31,973 nt of DNA from Maccoyibacter sp900556645 (GTDB taxonomy: Bacteria > Bacillota > Clostridia > Lachnospirales > Lachnospiraceae), in NCBI GenBank assembly GCA_958349535.1, contig CATWDJ010000024.1, positions 1 to 31,973 on the forward strand, in the 5' to 3' direction. Within the stretch, counting starts at the first letter, position 1. Each line of letters starts with the position of its first letter. The notes beneath the pieces were generated by a model. It was given only the letters and a program-made list of their open reading frames with translations, was not told the origin of the DNA and made no database searches. Positions 24,520-31,913 of this stretch are shown here, in pieces. The position numbers were made by a program, and so were the translations under genes.

Positions 24520-25347
24520 ATGGGACAGTTAATTCTGTGTAACAGAAATCTTGCAAAAAACGCATATAGATTGGAAAATGCAGATTTGAACCTCTATTCG
24601 CTGGAAGAACTGAGTTATTATCTGTTGCAGAATACCTACCAGTTAGAGCCGGATTTTATGAACGGTGATTTTTGCCGTTGGGTGCAGGAGGAATTGAAGG
24701 AAGAGGAACTGGCCAAGGAGCTGCAAAGAGATATCAAGGAGAATCGGGGAATCGGAGTTTTTGTACAGAGGATTCTAATGCACACAGGATATGCTGACCG
24801 GGATGAGATACAAAGAGTGTTGGAGGTAATGCAGGAACTGGAGCATAAGAGTGAGGCGGAAAAAGGAAAGCTGCGGGCAGACCGATTGATGAAAAAACAG
24901 CGGTATACAGCGGCAATCACAGAATACAAAAAGATTCTGGAAAGAGAGGATTTAAGCTCTAATCCCGTTCTGGAGGGAAACATCCTACACAATATCGGAA
25001 CTGCCTATGTGGGATTGTTCCTTTTTGATCAGGCAGCGGAATATTACGGTGCGGCCTATGGAAAGAATAATAATCAGGAGTCGCTAAAGGATGAGTTGTA
25101 CTGTCTCAAACTGTCGGGACAGGATGAGCGTGAGCGTCAATGTGCCATGGAGAATCATCTGGGACAGGAGATTTTAAATGTCTATGCCAAAGAAATGCAG
25201 GAAATCATCAACTCGGCATGGGAGGATGAGGTGTCAGAGAAAATCCGCCGCATGGAACGGGAGAGTATCGAAGAGGCATATGAGGAGGCGGCACGAAAAC
25301 AGATTGAAAAATGGAAAACAGATTATGAAAGATATAGCGGGTTATAG
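24520..25347 (+). CDS. TPR-like protein of the DUF5717/DUF5716 operon
   Basis: A 275-residue protein with no signal peptide. The N-terminal ~120 residues are helical, with YSLEELSYYLLQNTYQLEPDF as the most distinct stretch. TPR-like repeats follow at about 125-200 (RADRLMKKQRYTAAITEYKKIL; ILHNIGTAYVGLFLFDQAAEYYGAAY). The last ~60 residues form a charged coiled coil. RBS AAGGAGA. It runs straight into the next gene with a 2-nt gap. It is not recognised as a named family beyond TPR; a scaffold or adaptor role for the Hsp70-like neighbour is inference. Confidence 0.65.
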   Translation: MGQLILCNRNLAKNAYRLENADLNLYSLEELSYYLLQNTYQLEPDFMNGDFCRWVQEELKEEELAKELQRDIKENRGIGVFVQRILMHTGYADRDEIQRVLEVMQELEHKSEAEKGKLRADRLMKKQRYTAAITEYKKILEREDLSSNPVLEGNILHNIGTAYVGLFLFDQAAEYYGAAYGKNNNQESLKDELYCLKLSGQDERERQCAMENHLGQEILNVYAKEMQEIINSAWEDEVSEKIRRMERESIEEAYEEAARKQIEKWKTDYERYSGL

Positions 25348-25349
25348 AA

Positions 25350-26510
25350 ATGAAATGGTGGAAGAGACGTAAGAAAAAAGATAAAAGAATAGAAGACATG
25401 ATGGAGCAGATTCAGTTGGAATCAGGCATGGGGGAGGCTTCGGAGCAGAAAGAGACGCAAACCGAGCATGATATGCTGGAGCGGTGCGAGGAGCTTATAG
25501 AGATGATGCGGGAACTGGAGGAAGCAAAGTCTGAGTACCGTGTGGTAACGGATTATCTGAAGGATATCCAGATTATCAAAGAAATTCCTCAGGAGGATAT
25601 GGAGGAATTGCAGGAGATTGCCGGAAATGTGGCAAAATTGAACCAGGCAAGAGACAACTATCTCCATACCACCAAGAAACTTTCCGATGCACAGTTTTTA
25701 CAGATACAGCAGGATGAAAAAGAGATACCTGAGGCGATTCGCCGATTGGAGGCCAACGAGGCGTACGAGGCAGCCACCAAAAGAGATATGAACTATCTGG
25801 AAGGGGAAAAACAGCAGTGGGTGTATTGCATGGAGGAAGTGAAAGATGAGATGCGAAAGCTTAGGATTACATCCTATGTGCTGTTCGGAATCTTTGTGAT
25901 TATGCTGGCTGTTGTGCTGGTGCTTCAGGTGGGCTGGAAAGTGGATACAAGATGGATTTTTACCATTATGATAGCAGCTATGGCAATCGGCGGTTTTTTC
26001 GTGTATTTCCGTATGCAGTACAACCGGAAACTGTTGAAAAAGTGCGAGGTCAATATCAATCACGCCATATCTCTTTCCAACAAGGTAAAATTCAAGTATG
26101 TCAATACCAAGAATGCAGTGGATTACGCCTGTGAAAAATATCATGTACACAATTCCAGAGAGCTTATTTATATCTGGGAGCAATACCGTGATACCTTAAA
26201 GGAAAAAGAAAGATATATCCAAACCAACGAAGATTTGGAGTATTACAATGCAAAGCTGGTGCGGAAGTTAAAACAATATCAGTTGTATGATGCCAAGGTC
26301 TGGGTGCGAAACCCGGAGGCAGTCTATAACTCCAAAGAGATGGTGGAGGTACAGCATAATCTTATCAGCCGCAGACAGAAATTGAGGGAGAGAATTGAGT
26401 ATACCACCCAGTCCATAGAGGGACTGCGGAAGGAAGTGGAGCCTTATGCAAGAACTCATAGTCAGATGATACCGGAATTGCAGCAAATATTGGAATTGCT
26501 GGATAAGTAG
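25350..26510 (+). CDS. Two-helix membrane protein with long coiled coils
   Basis: A 386-residue protein: basic start MKWWKRRKKKDKR, coiled coil about 25-165, two membrane helices about 173-193 and 201-218 separated by a short loop, then a second coiled coil about 225-380. Both long arms should lie on the same side of the membrane, probably in the cytoplasm given the basic N-terminus. It starts 2 nt after the TPR gene. It may anchor the DUF5717/DUF5716 complex to the membrane. No named family recognised. Confidence 0.65.
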   Translation: MKWWKRRKKKDKRIEDMMEQIQLESGMGEASEQKETQTEHDMLERCEELIEMMRELEEAKSEYRVVTDYLKDIQIIKEIPQEDMEELQEIAGNVAKLNQARDNYLHTTKKLSDAQFLQIQQDEKEIPEAIRRLEANEAYEAATKRDMNYLEGEKQQWVYCMEEVKDEMRKLRITSYVLFGIFVIMLAVVLVLQVGWKVDTRWIFTIMIAAMAIGGFFVYFRMQYNRKLLKKCEVNINHAISLSNKVKFKYVNTKNAVDYACEKYHVHNSRELIYIWEQYRDTLKEKERYIQTNEDLEYYNAKLVRKLKQYQLYDAKVWVRNPEAVYNSKEMVEVQHNLISRRQKLRERIEYTTQSIEGLRKEVEPYARTHSQMIPELQQILELLDK

Positions 26511-26512
26511 AT

Positions 26513-26590
26513 GGGCTGTTGTCAAAAACGAATCTTAAGTGTGCATAATTTTTACTATGCACACTTAAAAGTCCCTTTTTGCAACAGTCC
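26513..26590. repeat. Short palindromic element related to the 670-1264 palindrome
   Basis: Outer arms GGGCTGTTGTCAAAAA (26513-26528) and TTTTTGCAACAGTCC (26576-26590), inner perfect arms AAGTGTGCATA/TATGCACACTT. The left half, TTGTCAAAAA..(8-12 nt)..AGTGTGCATAATTTTTA, resembles the ends of the large palindrome (TTGTCAAAAAA..AGATGTGTATAATTTCTA). MITE-like; it may also end transcription of the upstream operon. Confidence 0.65.
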
Positions 26591-26594
26591 ATCT

Positions 26595-26627
26595 TTTATG
26601 CACAAAAAAAGAAAATATGCATACTTT
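26595..26627 (+). promoter_or_regulatory. Possible sporulation (sigma-E type) promoter for cotJ
   Basis: CATACTTT at 26620-26627 resembles the mother-cell -10 (CATACAnT type), with an A/T-rich -35 region 14-20 nt upstream (CTTTTATGCAC). It lies 30-40 nt before cotJA, a gene known to be sporulation-controlled. The -35 is not convincing. Confidence 0.3.
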
Positions 26628-26655
26628 TAAAGTAAAGGAAAAAAGGAGCAAAAGA

Positions 26656-26865
26656 ATGGGTAATTGCAATAAGAATTACATGGGACAAAGAGAATCCTGC
26701 GAACAGTATGATATGTCTTCCTGCCCGGAATATGCACTGGCGATGGCGTATGTGCCGTGGCAGCATTTTAATCATGTATATGAGCCGGATCGTGCCCTGC
26801 AGGTGGGAACGATTTTTCCGGAATTGAATAAACCGTTTTACGGAAGAAAGGGGATGCGGTCATGA
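26656..26865 (+). CDS. cotJA: Spore coat-associated protein CotJA
   Basis: 69 residues: MGNCNKNYMGQRESCEQYDM then ALAMAYVPWQHFNHVYEPDRALQVGTIFPELNKPF, the CotJA signature (AYVPWQ...G..FPEL..PF). The start is the ATG at 26656 behind AAGGAG; an in-frame ATG at 26617 lacks an RBS. It overlaps cotJB by 4 bp (ATGA). Part of the inner spore-coat unit cotJABC made in the mother cell, which marks the host as a spore former. Confidence 0.9.
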   Translation: MGNCNKNYMGQRESCEQYDMSSCPEYALAMAYVPWQHFNHVYEPDRALQVGTIFPELNKPFYGRKGMRS

Positions 26866-27128
26866 TGAATCAGCAGATGAGCCAGAAACAGCTGATGCAG
26901 TGGATTAATATGGTCAGCTTTGCAGTCAATGATATTATCCTTTATCTGGATACCCACCCGGATGATGAAGAAGCCCTGAACTATTTCAATCATTATAAAG
27001 AAATGAGAAAGCAGGCACTTCGTGCCTATGCAGACCAGTACGGACCGCTTACCATTGACACAGCACAGGTCAATAATCACTGGTGCTGGGCAACCCAGCC
27101 TTGGCCATGGGAAGGGGGAACGTGTTAA
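26862..27128 (+). CDS. cotJB: Spore coat protein CotJB
   Basis: 88 residues with the CotJB layout: LMQWINMVSFAVNDIILYLDTHPDDEEALNYF, then the end NHWCWATQPWPWEGGTC, which is characteristic (PWPWEGGxC). It overlaps cotJA by 4 bp and precedes cotJC by 3 nt, as in other clostridial cotJ operons. Confidence 0.92.
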   Translation: MMNQQMSQKQLMQWINMVSFAVNDIILYLDTHPDDEEALNYFNHYKEMRKQALRAYADQYGPLTIDTAQVNNHWCWATQPWPWEGGTC

Positions 27129-27131
27129 ACA

Positions 27132-27374
27132 ATGTGGAATTATGAGAAAAGATTACAGTATCCAATTAACATTACACAGACCAATCCGAAAATAGCACAG
27201 GTCATCATCAGTCAGTTCGGAGGACCGGATGGAGAACTTGCAGCATCTATGCGGTATCTGTCTCAGAGATACACCATGCCTTATCGTGAAGTAGCAGGAC
27301 TGCTGACAGATATCGGAACAGAGGAATCCGTACATAGATGTTGTACGTCAAAAAAGTTTCGTATAAATTTCTAA
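27132..27374 (+). pseudogene. cotJC: CotJC (manganese catalase-like), truncated after codon 65 by an element
   Basis: The first 65 codons (27132-27326/7) read MWNYEKRLQYPINI ... GPDGELAASMRYLSQRYTMP ... LLTDIGTEE, a normal CotJC start. The expected continuation (LxHLEMV..., with the second metal-ligand Glu and His) is absent; instead 15 unrelated codons follow (SVHRCCTSK...) to a stop at 27374. Full CotJC is near 190 residues, so about two thirds is missing. The break falls inside the Mn-binding EExxH motif and next to a serine recombinase gene, meaning the rest probably lies beyond the window end. Precise excision could restore it. Confidence 0.85.
27322..27350. other. Putative left attachment junction
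   Basis: Host CotJC coding ends at the two Glu codons GAGGAA (27322-27327); element sequence begins with TCC and the inverted repeat GTAC-N9-GTAC (27331-27347). Serine integrases use a short crossover inside such half-sites. The exact core needs the right end, which is not in the window. Confidence 0.55.
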
Positions 27375-28928
27375 AGAAAAAAGCGGCTGTGTAGCATTTT
27401 TCTTCGTATTTCTGGTAGTTTTTGTGTATTCTATTTTCGATATGAGCTGCTTTAAAATCTCGTTTTTCTCGGCGGCATCCATGTTATCATAATTCGATAC
27501 CAGATGTTCAAATCGAGGGAGGATTTCTTCAATGGCATCTTCCCGTTCAGAGGTCTCTTTCATATCTTGTTCCAGTTTTTCAATGTTCTGTTTTAAATCC
27601 GTTAGCTTTTTTCCCAGCACGTTATTTCTCTCAATAAAATCCGTCTCTGAATAAATTCCACGTTCAAGAAAATCGAATAGCTTTTCCTTCTGGGATTCAA
27701 CGGTACGGTATTCCGTTTTCATAGTTTTGAGTAATGTCTCATTCTGCTCCCGGTCAGATTTCACGGTGGAATTATCTACACATTCCTTATTTATTTTGTA
27801 TTCCGCTATAATCTTCTGCATAGAGCGGATGACCTCATGCTCCACCTGATAGAGAGGAGAGGAGATGTTGTCGCATGAAGTGTACGGACATATTATTGAA
27901 TCGATTTTATTTTGAATCGCATATGGTCTTCTGACCATTTTGCGTCCGCATTTACTGCATACCACAAGACCGGAAAGCGGATTTTTAATTTCTTTATAAA
28001 TTGATACTGGGCGTGGAGGATTTTTCTGGCGGCGTTTTTGTGCCAATTCGTATAAATCTTCCGGTATAATAGCCTCGTGTAGTCCGTCAGACACAATATA
28101 GTCCGTAGCCCTTGGTCTGGTTTTTTTAATTTGTCCATTTTCGGACTTTTTCACGGTTTTTCTGGCATTCCATCTTATTTTGCCAATATAAACCGGATTA
28201 GAAAGAATACCTTGTACGGTAGCCGGTGTCCAGTCTCCACCATTGACAGTAGGTATTTTCATATCATTTAATTGTCGTACGATTTTTGCTACACCAAATT
28301 CCTGACTATCCTTTCCATAGACATACCATTTAAAAATCATATTTACGATAGAAGCCTGCTCAGGAATCGGTTTTAAGGTATAGCCTTTCTGTCCTTCGAG
28401 CTTTATCCGCTCGTAACCGTAAGGAGGCTTATTACCGCAATATTTACCTTCTTTAACAGAAGCAATACGCCCAGCCTGTAATCTTCGATTAATGGTCTTG
28501 TATTCTCGTCTGGACATAAATAGTCCGAACTCAAAATATTCTTCATCAAATTCATTATTCGGATCATAAATTTTTGAAGGAGTGATAATCAAGGTGTTGG
28601 AATACTTGAATGCCTGTGAAACAATACCTTGGTCTATGGTATCTCCTCTGGCAAGACGCTCCACCTCTACCACCAGAACGCCATCCCACATTCCCTGCTC
28701 CACTTCACTCAATAGCCGCTGCATATATGGTCTGGAGGCTATAGTCTCTCCAGATACTACCTCGCGGTAAGTATCGGATATGGTAATTCCGAGATTCCGT
28801 GCAAGCTCCAAAAGTCGCTCTTCATGCCGTTTCAGGACATCCGTGACTGCACCGGAGTTCTCTAAGTCTAAATCAGCTCTGGATTTTCTAAGATAGAGCA
28901 GATATTTTCCAAGTTTATTCAAATTCAT
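27348..28928 (-). CDS. Large serine recombinase (integrase/excisionase)
   Basis: A 526-residue recombinase. The resolvase domain (1 to ~155) starts GKYLLYLRKSRAD, with Ser16 as nucleophile, and holds YREVVSGETIASRPYMQRLL and VVEVERLARGD. The Recombinase domain (about 165-290) contains NKPPYGYERI and VNGGDWTPATVQGILSNPVYIGKI. A zinc ribbon CSKCGRKM...CPYTSC lies near 335-362, then a coiled coil (about 380-480) and a basic tail. Length matches phage/ICE integrases of the TnpX/phiC31 group. Its 3' end lies at the cotJC junction. RBS GAGGTGAT. It should catalyse integration into cotJC and, with a directionality factor, excision. Confidence 0.93.
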   Translation of the reverse strand: MNLNKLGKYLLYLRKSRADLDLENSGAVTDVLKRHEERLLELARNLGITISDTYREVVSGETIASRPYMQRLLSEVEQGMWDGVLVVEVERLARGDTIDQGIVSQAFKYSNTLIITPSKIYDPNNEFDEEYFEFGLFMSRREYKTINRRLQAGRIASVKEGKYCGNKPPYGYERIKLEGQKGYTLKPIPEQASIVNMIFKWYVYGKDSQEFGVAKIVRQLNDMKIPTVNGGDWTPATVQGILSNPVYIGKIRWNARKTVKKSENGQIKKTRPRATDYIVSDGLHEAIIPEDLYELAQKRRQKNPPRPVSIYKEIKNPLSGLVVCSKCGRKMVRRPYAIQNKIDSIICPYTSCDNISSPLYQVEHEVIRSMQKIIAEYKINKECVDNSTVKSDREQNETLLKTMKTEYRTVESQKEKLFDFLERGIYSETDFIERNNVLGKKLTDLKQNIEKLEQDMKETSEREDAIEEILPRFEHLVSNYDNMDAAEKNEILKQLISKIEYTKTTRNTKKNATQPLFSLEIYTKLF

Positions 28929-28974
28929 GGTATCACCTCGTTAAAATATACTAAAAATTGGTTTAAAAAGAACT

Positions 28975-29010
28975 ACCGCTCCGGTATCGTAATACTAGGA
29001 GCGGTTTTTA
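28975..29010. terminator. Hairpin terminator between DUF4236 gene and recombinase
   Basis: Arms ACCGCTCC (28975-28982) and GGAGCGGT (28998-29005), with T-rich flanks on both strands. It probably ends the minus-strand DUF4236 transcript before the recombinase gene. Confidence 0.65.
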
Positions 29011-29045
29011 AATTTACATTGATTTGTTTATTTAATTTTCATAAA

Positions 29046-30125
29046 TCAGTAACATTTTTTGCAAGCAGTCTTTTTTTTAGCAATGGCTTCATCCACAGTT
29101 ACTTGGTATGGGTCACTCATATTGCTACAGGTTGACGTTCTGTGATATTTCTCTGCGGTATCATCAATCCAAACCATGTTATCACTTGTAGCATTATTCG
29201 TTGGCTCAGAATCAGATTGTACAGCATTAGTAGAAGAGTCATTAACAGTTGTATCATTTGATGGTGCAGCAGACACATCATTAGAAGTCTCTGTCTCAGT
29301 ATGATTTGTTGAACTTGAATCGGTATTTACTGTTGGTTCTGTCTTTTCCGATTCTTCTGGAAGTGAAACAACATTATCAGAAGTATCGCTGTTTAATTCT
29401 TCCTTAGTTGAGTCAACTATTTTAAACGTAATTGAGTTGCTTTTTACGTTTCCAGACGAAACATAAATCGTCACATCGCCTTCTGACTTGGTATGAAGAA
29501 TAGCAATGTTTTCCGAGTCAGACTCTTTAAATGTAGCACCATTTCCGCTGATATGGTATTTTAGGTTTCCTAAAGAGGAGTCTTTAGGAGTATTAGATAT
29601 TTTTATCTCATAATCCTTTCCAACGTCTAATACATCTCCTGATATATCTGATGAAATTTTTAGAGATTCGATAGACGGCGAAGTGTTGCATAAAATGCAA
29701 ATTGTGAGAATGAATGATATGATGGAATAAATTATCACACCAATGGTTATCTTCTTTTGCTTATCAGGGTCATCGCTCATTCGTTTGCGGAAAAATAAGA
29801 GCCATATAATTCCGATAATCCATCCAAAACAGAACGCAAAAGGAATTAATATTAATATCCCAATAAATTTCAATATAGACATAAGGCATCCTCCATTTTT
29901 ATGGTTATTACCACCTGCTGACATTTTGTTATTTTTATTATTGCTTGACGATTGAGTGTAGTATAGTCCGGTACCTGGAATACCTGCAGATGCAGTCCGC
30001 TTTCCTTTTGAATTTACTGTGTAATGAACCCCTTTTGTTCCAGCGGTAAGACTTACGCTGTTTTTATTCAGATTCAACTTGAGACCGGGTGCAATTTTAA
30101 TGCTTTTTCTAAATCTTAATCCCAT
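29046..30125 (-). CDS. DUF4236 protein with two membrane helices and Cys-rich tail
   Basis: 359 residues from the ATG at 30125 (RBS GAGGGAA; the ATG at 30143 lacks one). The N-terminal ~55 residues (MGLRFRKSIKIAPGLKLNLNKNS..., GIPGTGLYYT) are DUF4236. Membrane helices lie about 78-105 and 118-140. An Ig-like/bacterial-surface domain follows (about 146-240), then a Ser/Thr/Asn-rich linker (about 245-315), and finally VWIDDTAEKYHRTSTCSNM ... AIAKKKTACKKCY, a YHxxxxC...CxxC motif seen at the end of many Firmicute surface or nuclease-linked proteins. Function unknown. As a cargo gene it might affect the cell surface or phage exclusion. Confidence 0.75.
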   Translation of the reverse strand: MGLRFRKSIKIAPGLKLNLNKNSVSLTAGTKGVHYTVNSKGKRTASAGIPGTGLYYTQSSSNNKNNKMSAGGNNHKNGGCLMSILKFIGILILIPFAFCFGWIIGIIWLLFFRKRMSDDPDKQKKITIGVIIYSIISFILTICILCNTSPSIESLKISSDISGDVLDVGKDYEIKISNTPKDSSLGNLKYHISGNGATFKESDSENIAILHTKSEGDVTIYVSSGNVKSNSITFKIVDSTKEELNSDTSDNVVSLPEESEKTEPTVNTDSSSTNHTETETSNDVSAAPSNDTTVNDSSTNAVQSDSEPTNNATSDNMVWIDDTAEKYHRTSTCSNMSDPYQVTVDEAIAKKKTACKKCY

Positions 30126-30225
30126 AACATTCCCTCTTTTCATAATTTTTCATAATCAGATATATCCATTCTAAAAGCTATTAGAGAAAAATAAAATAGA
30201 TAAAATTAAGTATATGACAAAAAAT

Positions 30226-30252
30226 CCATATATTTCCACTAAAAAAGTGAAA
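30226..30252. promoter_or_regulatory. Candidate operator upstream of Xre gene
   Basis: In the 140-nt A/T-rich gap between the divergent genes, CACT-A5-AGTG with flanking TTTC/GAAAA forms an imperfect inverted repeat, 35-60 nt before the Xre start. The gap holds no other clear signal. Confidence 0.3.
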
Positions 30253-30285
30253 ATTTTATGATTAAAATGGATGTGAGGTGGAAAT

Positions 30286-30483
30286 ATGGAAATCAGAGTG
30301 TGGGAGAGGAGGAATGAGAGAGGAATCACGTTGGAAGAGCTTGAAAAAGTCACAAAAATAAGCCGTTCTACGTTAAATCGCATAGAAAACGGGCAGATTT
30401 CGCCCCGGTTCATACACTTAGAAAAAATAGCTAAGGCTTTGAATGTGAAAATTACAGATTTAGTAGAATCAGAATACCTTTAA
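30286..30483 (+). CDS. Small Xre/HTH regulator
   Basis: 65 residues, almost all helix-turn-helix: VWERRNERGITLEELEKVTKISRSTLNRIENGQISPRFIHLEKIAKALNVKITDLVE. RBS GAGGTGG. It is divergent from the DUF4236 gene and upstream of tiny genes. It is likely a regulator of the element. Confidence 0.85.
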   Translation: MEIRVWERRNERGITLEELEKVTKISRSTLNRIENGQISPRFIHLEKIAKALNVKITDLVESEYL

Positions 30484-30484
30484 A

Positions 30485-30504
30485 ATTTCTCAAATTTGAG
30501 AAAT
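30485..30504. promoter_or_regulatory. Perfect 20-bp palindrome
   Basis: The half-site ATTTCTCAAA is followed by its exact reverse complement, right after the Xre stop codon. There is no T-tract, so it looks like an operator for one of the element's Xre proteins and not a terminator. Confidence 0.5.
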
Positions 30505-30572
30505 CGTGTTTGGCAGTCTGGAAAAAGGAGGAATGCCGCTATATAATGATAGCGAGAAGGGAGGTAAGGGTT

Positions 30573-30683
30573 TTGAGTTATAGAAAAGCCATTCACGAGC
30601 TGGTAGAAAGAATACATAGTGAAAGCAGTTTGCGAAGAATTTACAAATTAGTTTCATTTCTATATGAAAAAGAGGAAAGTTGA
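30573..30683 (+). CDS. Tiny phage-type protein (36 aa)
   Basis: TTG start behind GGGAGGTAAGG. Reads MSYRKAIHELVERIHSESS then LRRIYKLVSFLYEKEES. Helical. Similar short proteins occur in phages and ICEs of Clostridia. A 16-codon frame (ATG 30533, RBS AAAGGAGG, ending TAG 30581-30583) overlaps its start and may act as a coupled leader. Confidence 0.55.
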   Translation: MSYRKAIHELVERIHSESSLRRIYKLVSFLYEKEES

Positions 30684-30705
30684 AAATCAGCTTTCCTCTT
30701 TTTTC
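30671..30705. terminator. Bidirectional terminator over gene ends
   Basis: AGAGGAAAG and CTTTCCTCT around an A-rich loop, with A/T-runs on both sides. It separates the convergent 36-aa gene and the Xre repressor gene, overlapping both ends. Confidence 0.7.
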
Positions 30706-31079
30706 TCTTCATCCATAAAAGAATCTTTTAACTTATTTACAATTCGCTCAATAGCTTCTAGGTCCTCTACATCCAAATTTACGGCAGCACGTATGATATT
30801 TTTATGCAAGCTGTTCTCATCTGCCATAATACGGTCGATTCTTTCTAAAAATGTATCATCCGAATCCTTGAATATTTCTCCTTCCCCGGTGGTGAGCCAG
30901 ATATAGTCTGCGTTGAACTCCCGGCAGATGGATTTTATCATCTGGTCTGTGACACCGTATCTGTTATTTTCAATGTTGGACAAAGTAGATTTTTTAACTC
31001 CTAAATGCTCACCGAATCTATCAAGTGTTAATCCAAGTTCTTTTCTTAAAATTTTCACTCTATCATTAATAGTTTCCAT
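30687..31079 (-). CDS. Xre-family repressor (phage type)
   Basis: 130 residues. HTH about 5-60 (RVKILRKELGLTLDRFGEHLGVKKSTLSNIENNRYGVTDQMIKSICREFNADYIWLTTGEGE), the usual clostridial phage repressor form; the C-terminal helical part (about 75-130) serves dimerisation. RBS AAAGGAGG. It is divergent from the small gene at 31229, with operator-like sites between: a CI-like switch. Confidence 0.88.
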   Translation of the reverse strand: METINDRVKILRKELGLTLDRFGEHLGVKKSTLSNIENNRYGVTDQMIKSICREFNADYIWLTTGEGEIFKDSDDTFLERIDRIMADENSLHKNIIRAAVNLDVEDLEAIERIVNKLKDSFMDEEKKEES

Positions 31080-31165
31080 GTTTAGTCCTCCTTTCCATCT
31101 GTCTACATATTATCACTTAAATTTTAAAAAATCAATAAAAAAGTTTTAAAACAATACAAAAAGCC

Positions 31166-31202
31166 TTGACAAACTATTGGAACAATACTAGAATGTATTA
31201 TA
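31166..31202 (+). promoter_or_regulatory. Early promoter with operator
   Basis: TTGACA (31166-31171), 17-nt spacer, TAGAAT (31189-31194). AATAC-N6-GTATT covers the -10 box, so a repressor bound there would block it. It reads away from the Xre repressor gene. Confidence 0.65.
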
Positions 31203-31228
31203 TCAAAACAAGAGAGGAGGATAAATAA

Positions 31229-31375
31229 ATGCAGGAAGAACAGAAAAGATTAGAAGAGGCACTTTTGAACTACATTGAAAAAACCACAAATGAGCCATCA
31301 AAGGCAAGTGTAAAGGAGATAGAAATCTTACCATTAATGACTCATGAGCTAGTAGAACTCTGGAAGAATTTTTAG
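31229..31375 (+). CDS. Small phage-type protein (48 aa)
   Basis: MQEEQKRLEEALLNYIEKTT ... MTHELVELWKNF. RBS GAGAGGAGG and a near-consensus promoter upstream. Helical, no known domain. It is first in the rightward transcript opposite the repressor, so probably an early gene. Confidence 0.6.
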   Translation: MQEEQKRLEEALLNYIEKTTNEPSKASVKEIEILPLMTHELVELWKNF

Positions 31376-31539
31376 GTTTCATCAGAATTCAGTTCAGAAA
31401 TCTTGTTATAAACGGCTTCAAAGAAATTCGCGGTATCTGCACCAGTGCATTGATTGACAGATTTATCAGTGGATTGAAGAGCTGCAATGGTAATTTCTTT
31501 AGCCATTTCCAATATAGATTTGTTGGAAAGAACTGCCAT
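31372..31539 (-). CDS. Small protein (55 aa), opposite strand
   Basis: MAVLSNKSILEMAKEITIAA ... FFEAVYNKISELN, with RBS AAAGGAG 9-10 nt before the ATG at 31539. It overlaps the end of the upstream plus-strand gene by 4 bp tail-to-tail. It resembles short conserved proteins of clostridial mobile elements; function unknown. Confidence 0.6.
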   Translation of the reverse strand: MAVLSNKSILEMAKEITIAALQSTDKSVNQCTGADTANFFEAVYNKISELNSDET

Positions 31540-31642
31540 ACAAAAATGCTCCTTTCTTATAAATTTCAACACTGCAATGCTGATAAGACGATTATAGGAT
31601 TGGGGAATAAGAAAATCAACAATAATATGAGGAGGTGTTCTT

Positions 31643-31792
31643 ATGTTAGAACCGAGAAAAAAAGAGATTATTGAGAAAATCGCTACCGTATTCCAAACTT
31701 TACCGGAAGAGAGAAAGGCATATGTAGCCGGATACATCTCCGCTGTGGAGGATGTGAAGCTGAGCGAAGATAAAAAAGTAAGGACGGCGTAG
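31643..31792 (+). CDS. Small phage-type protein (49 aa)
   Basis: MLEPRKKEIIEKIATVFQTL then PEERKAYVAGYISAVEDV. RBS GGAGGTG. The pattern (short helix pair ending in GYIxGxxxxx) is common for small proteins beside phage regulators. Function unknown. Confidence 0.6.
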   Translation: MLEPRKKEIIEKIATVFQTLPEERKAYVAGYISAVEDVKLSEDKKVRTA

Positions 31793-31805
31793 AGGAGGAG
31801 CATTT

Positions 31806-31913
31806 ATGGAAGTTTTATTATCAGTTTTTATTGGTACAATTATCGGAAAGATTTTTTATGATGTCTGTAGCACATATAAATCCCATAAGTGCAATAAAAA
31901 GCATAAAAAATGA
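31806..31913 (+). CDS. Small single-helix membrane protein (35 aa)
   Basis: MEVLLSVFIGTIIGKIFYDV forms one membrane helix, then a basic Cys/His-rich tail (HKCNKKHKK). RBS GAGGAGG directly after the previous stop. Possibly a small membrane-active protein of the element. Confidence 0.55.
   Translation: MEVLLSVFIGTIIGKIFYDVCSTYKSHKCNKKHKK

Noticed and set aside
28582..28770. ORF antisense to the recombinase
   Set aside because: Shadow of the resolvase domain; no RBS.
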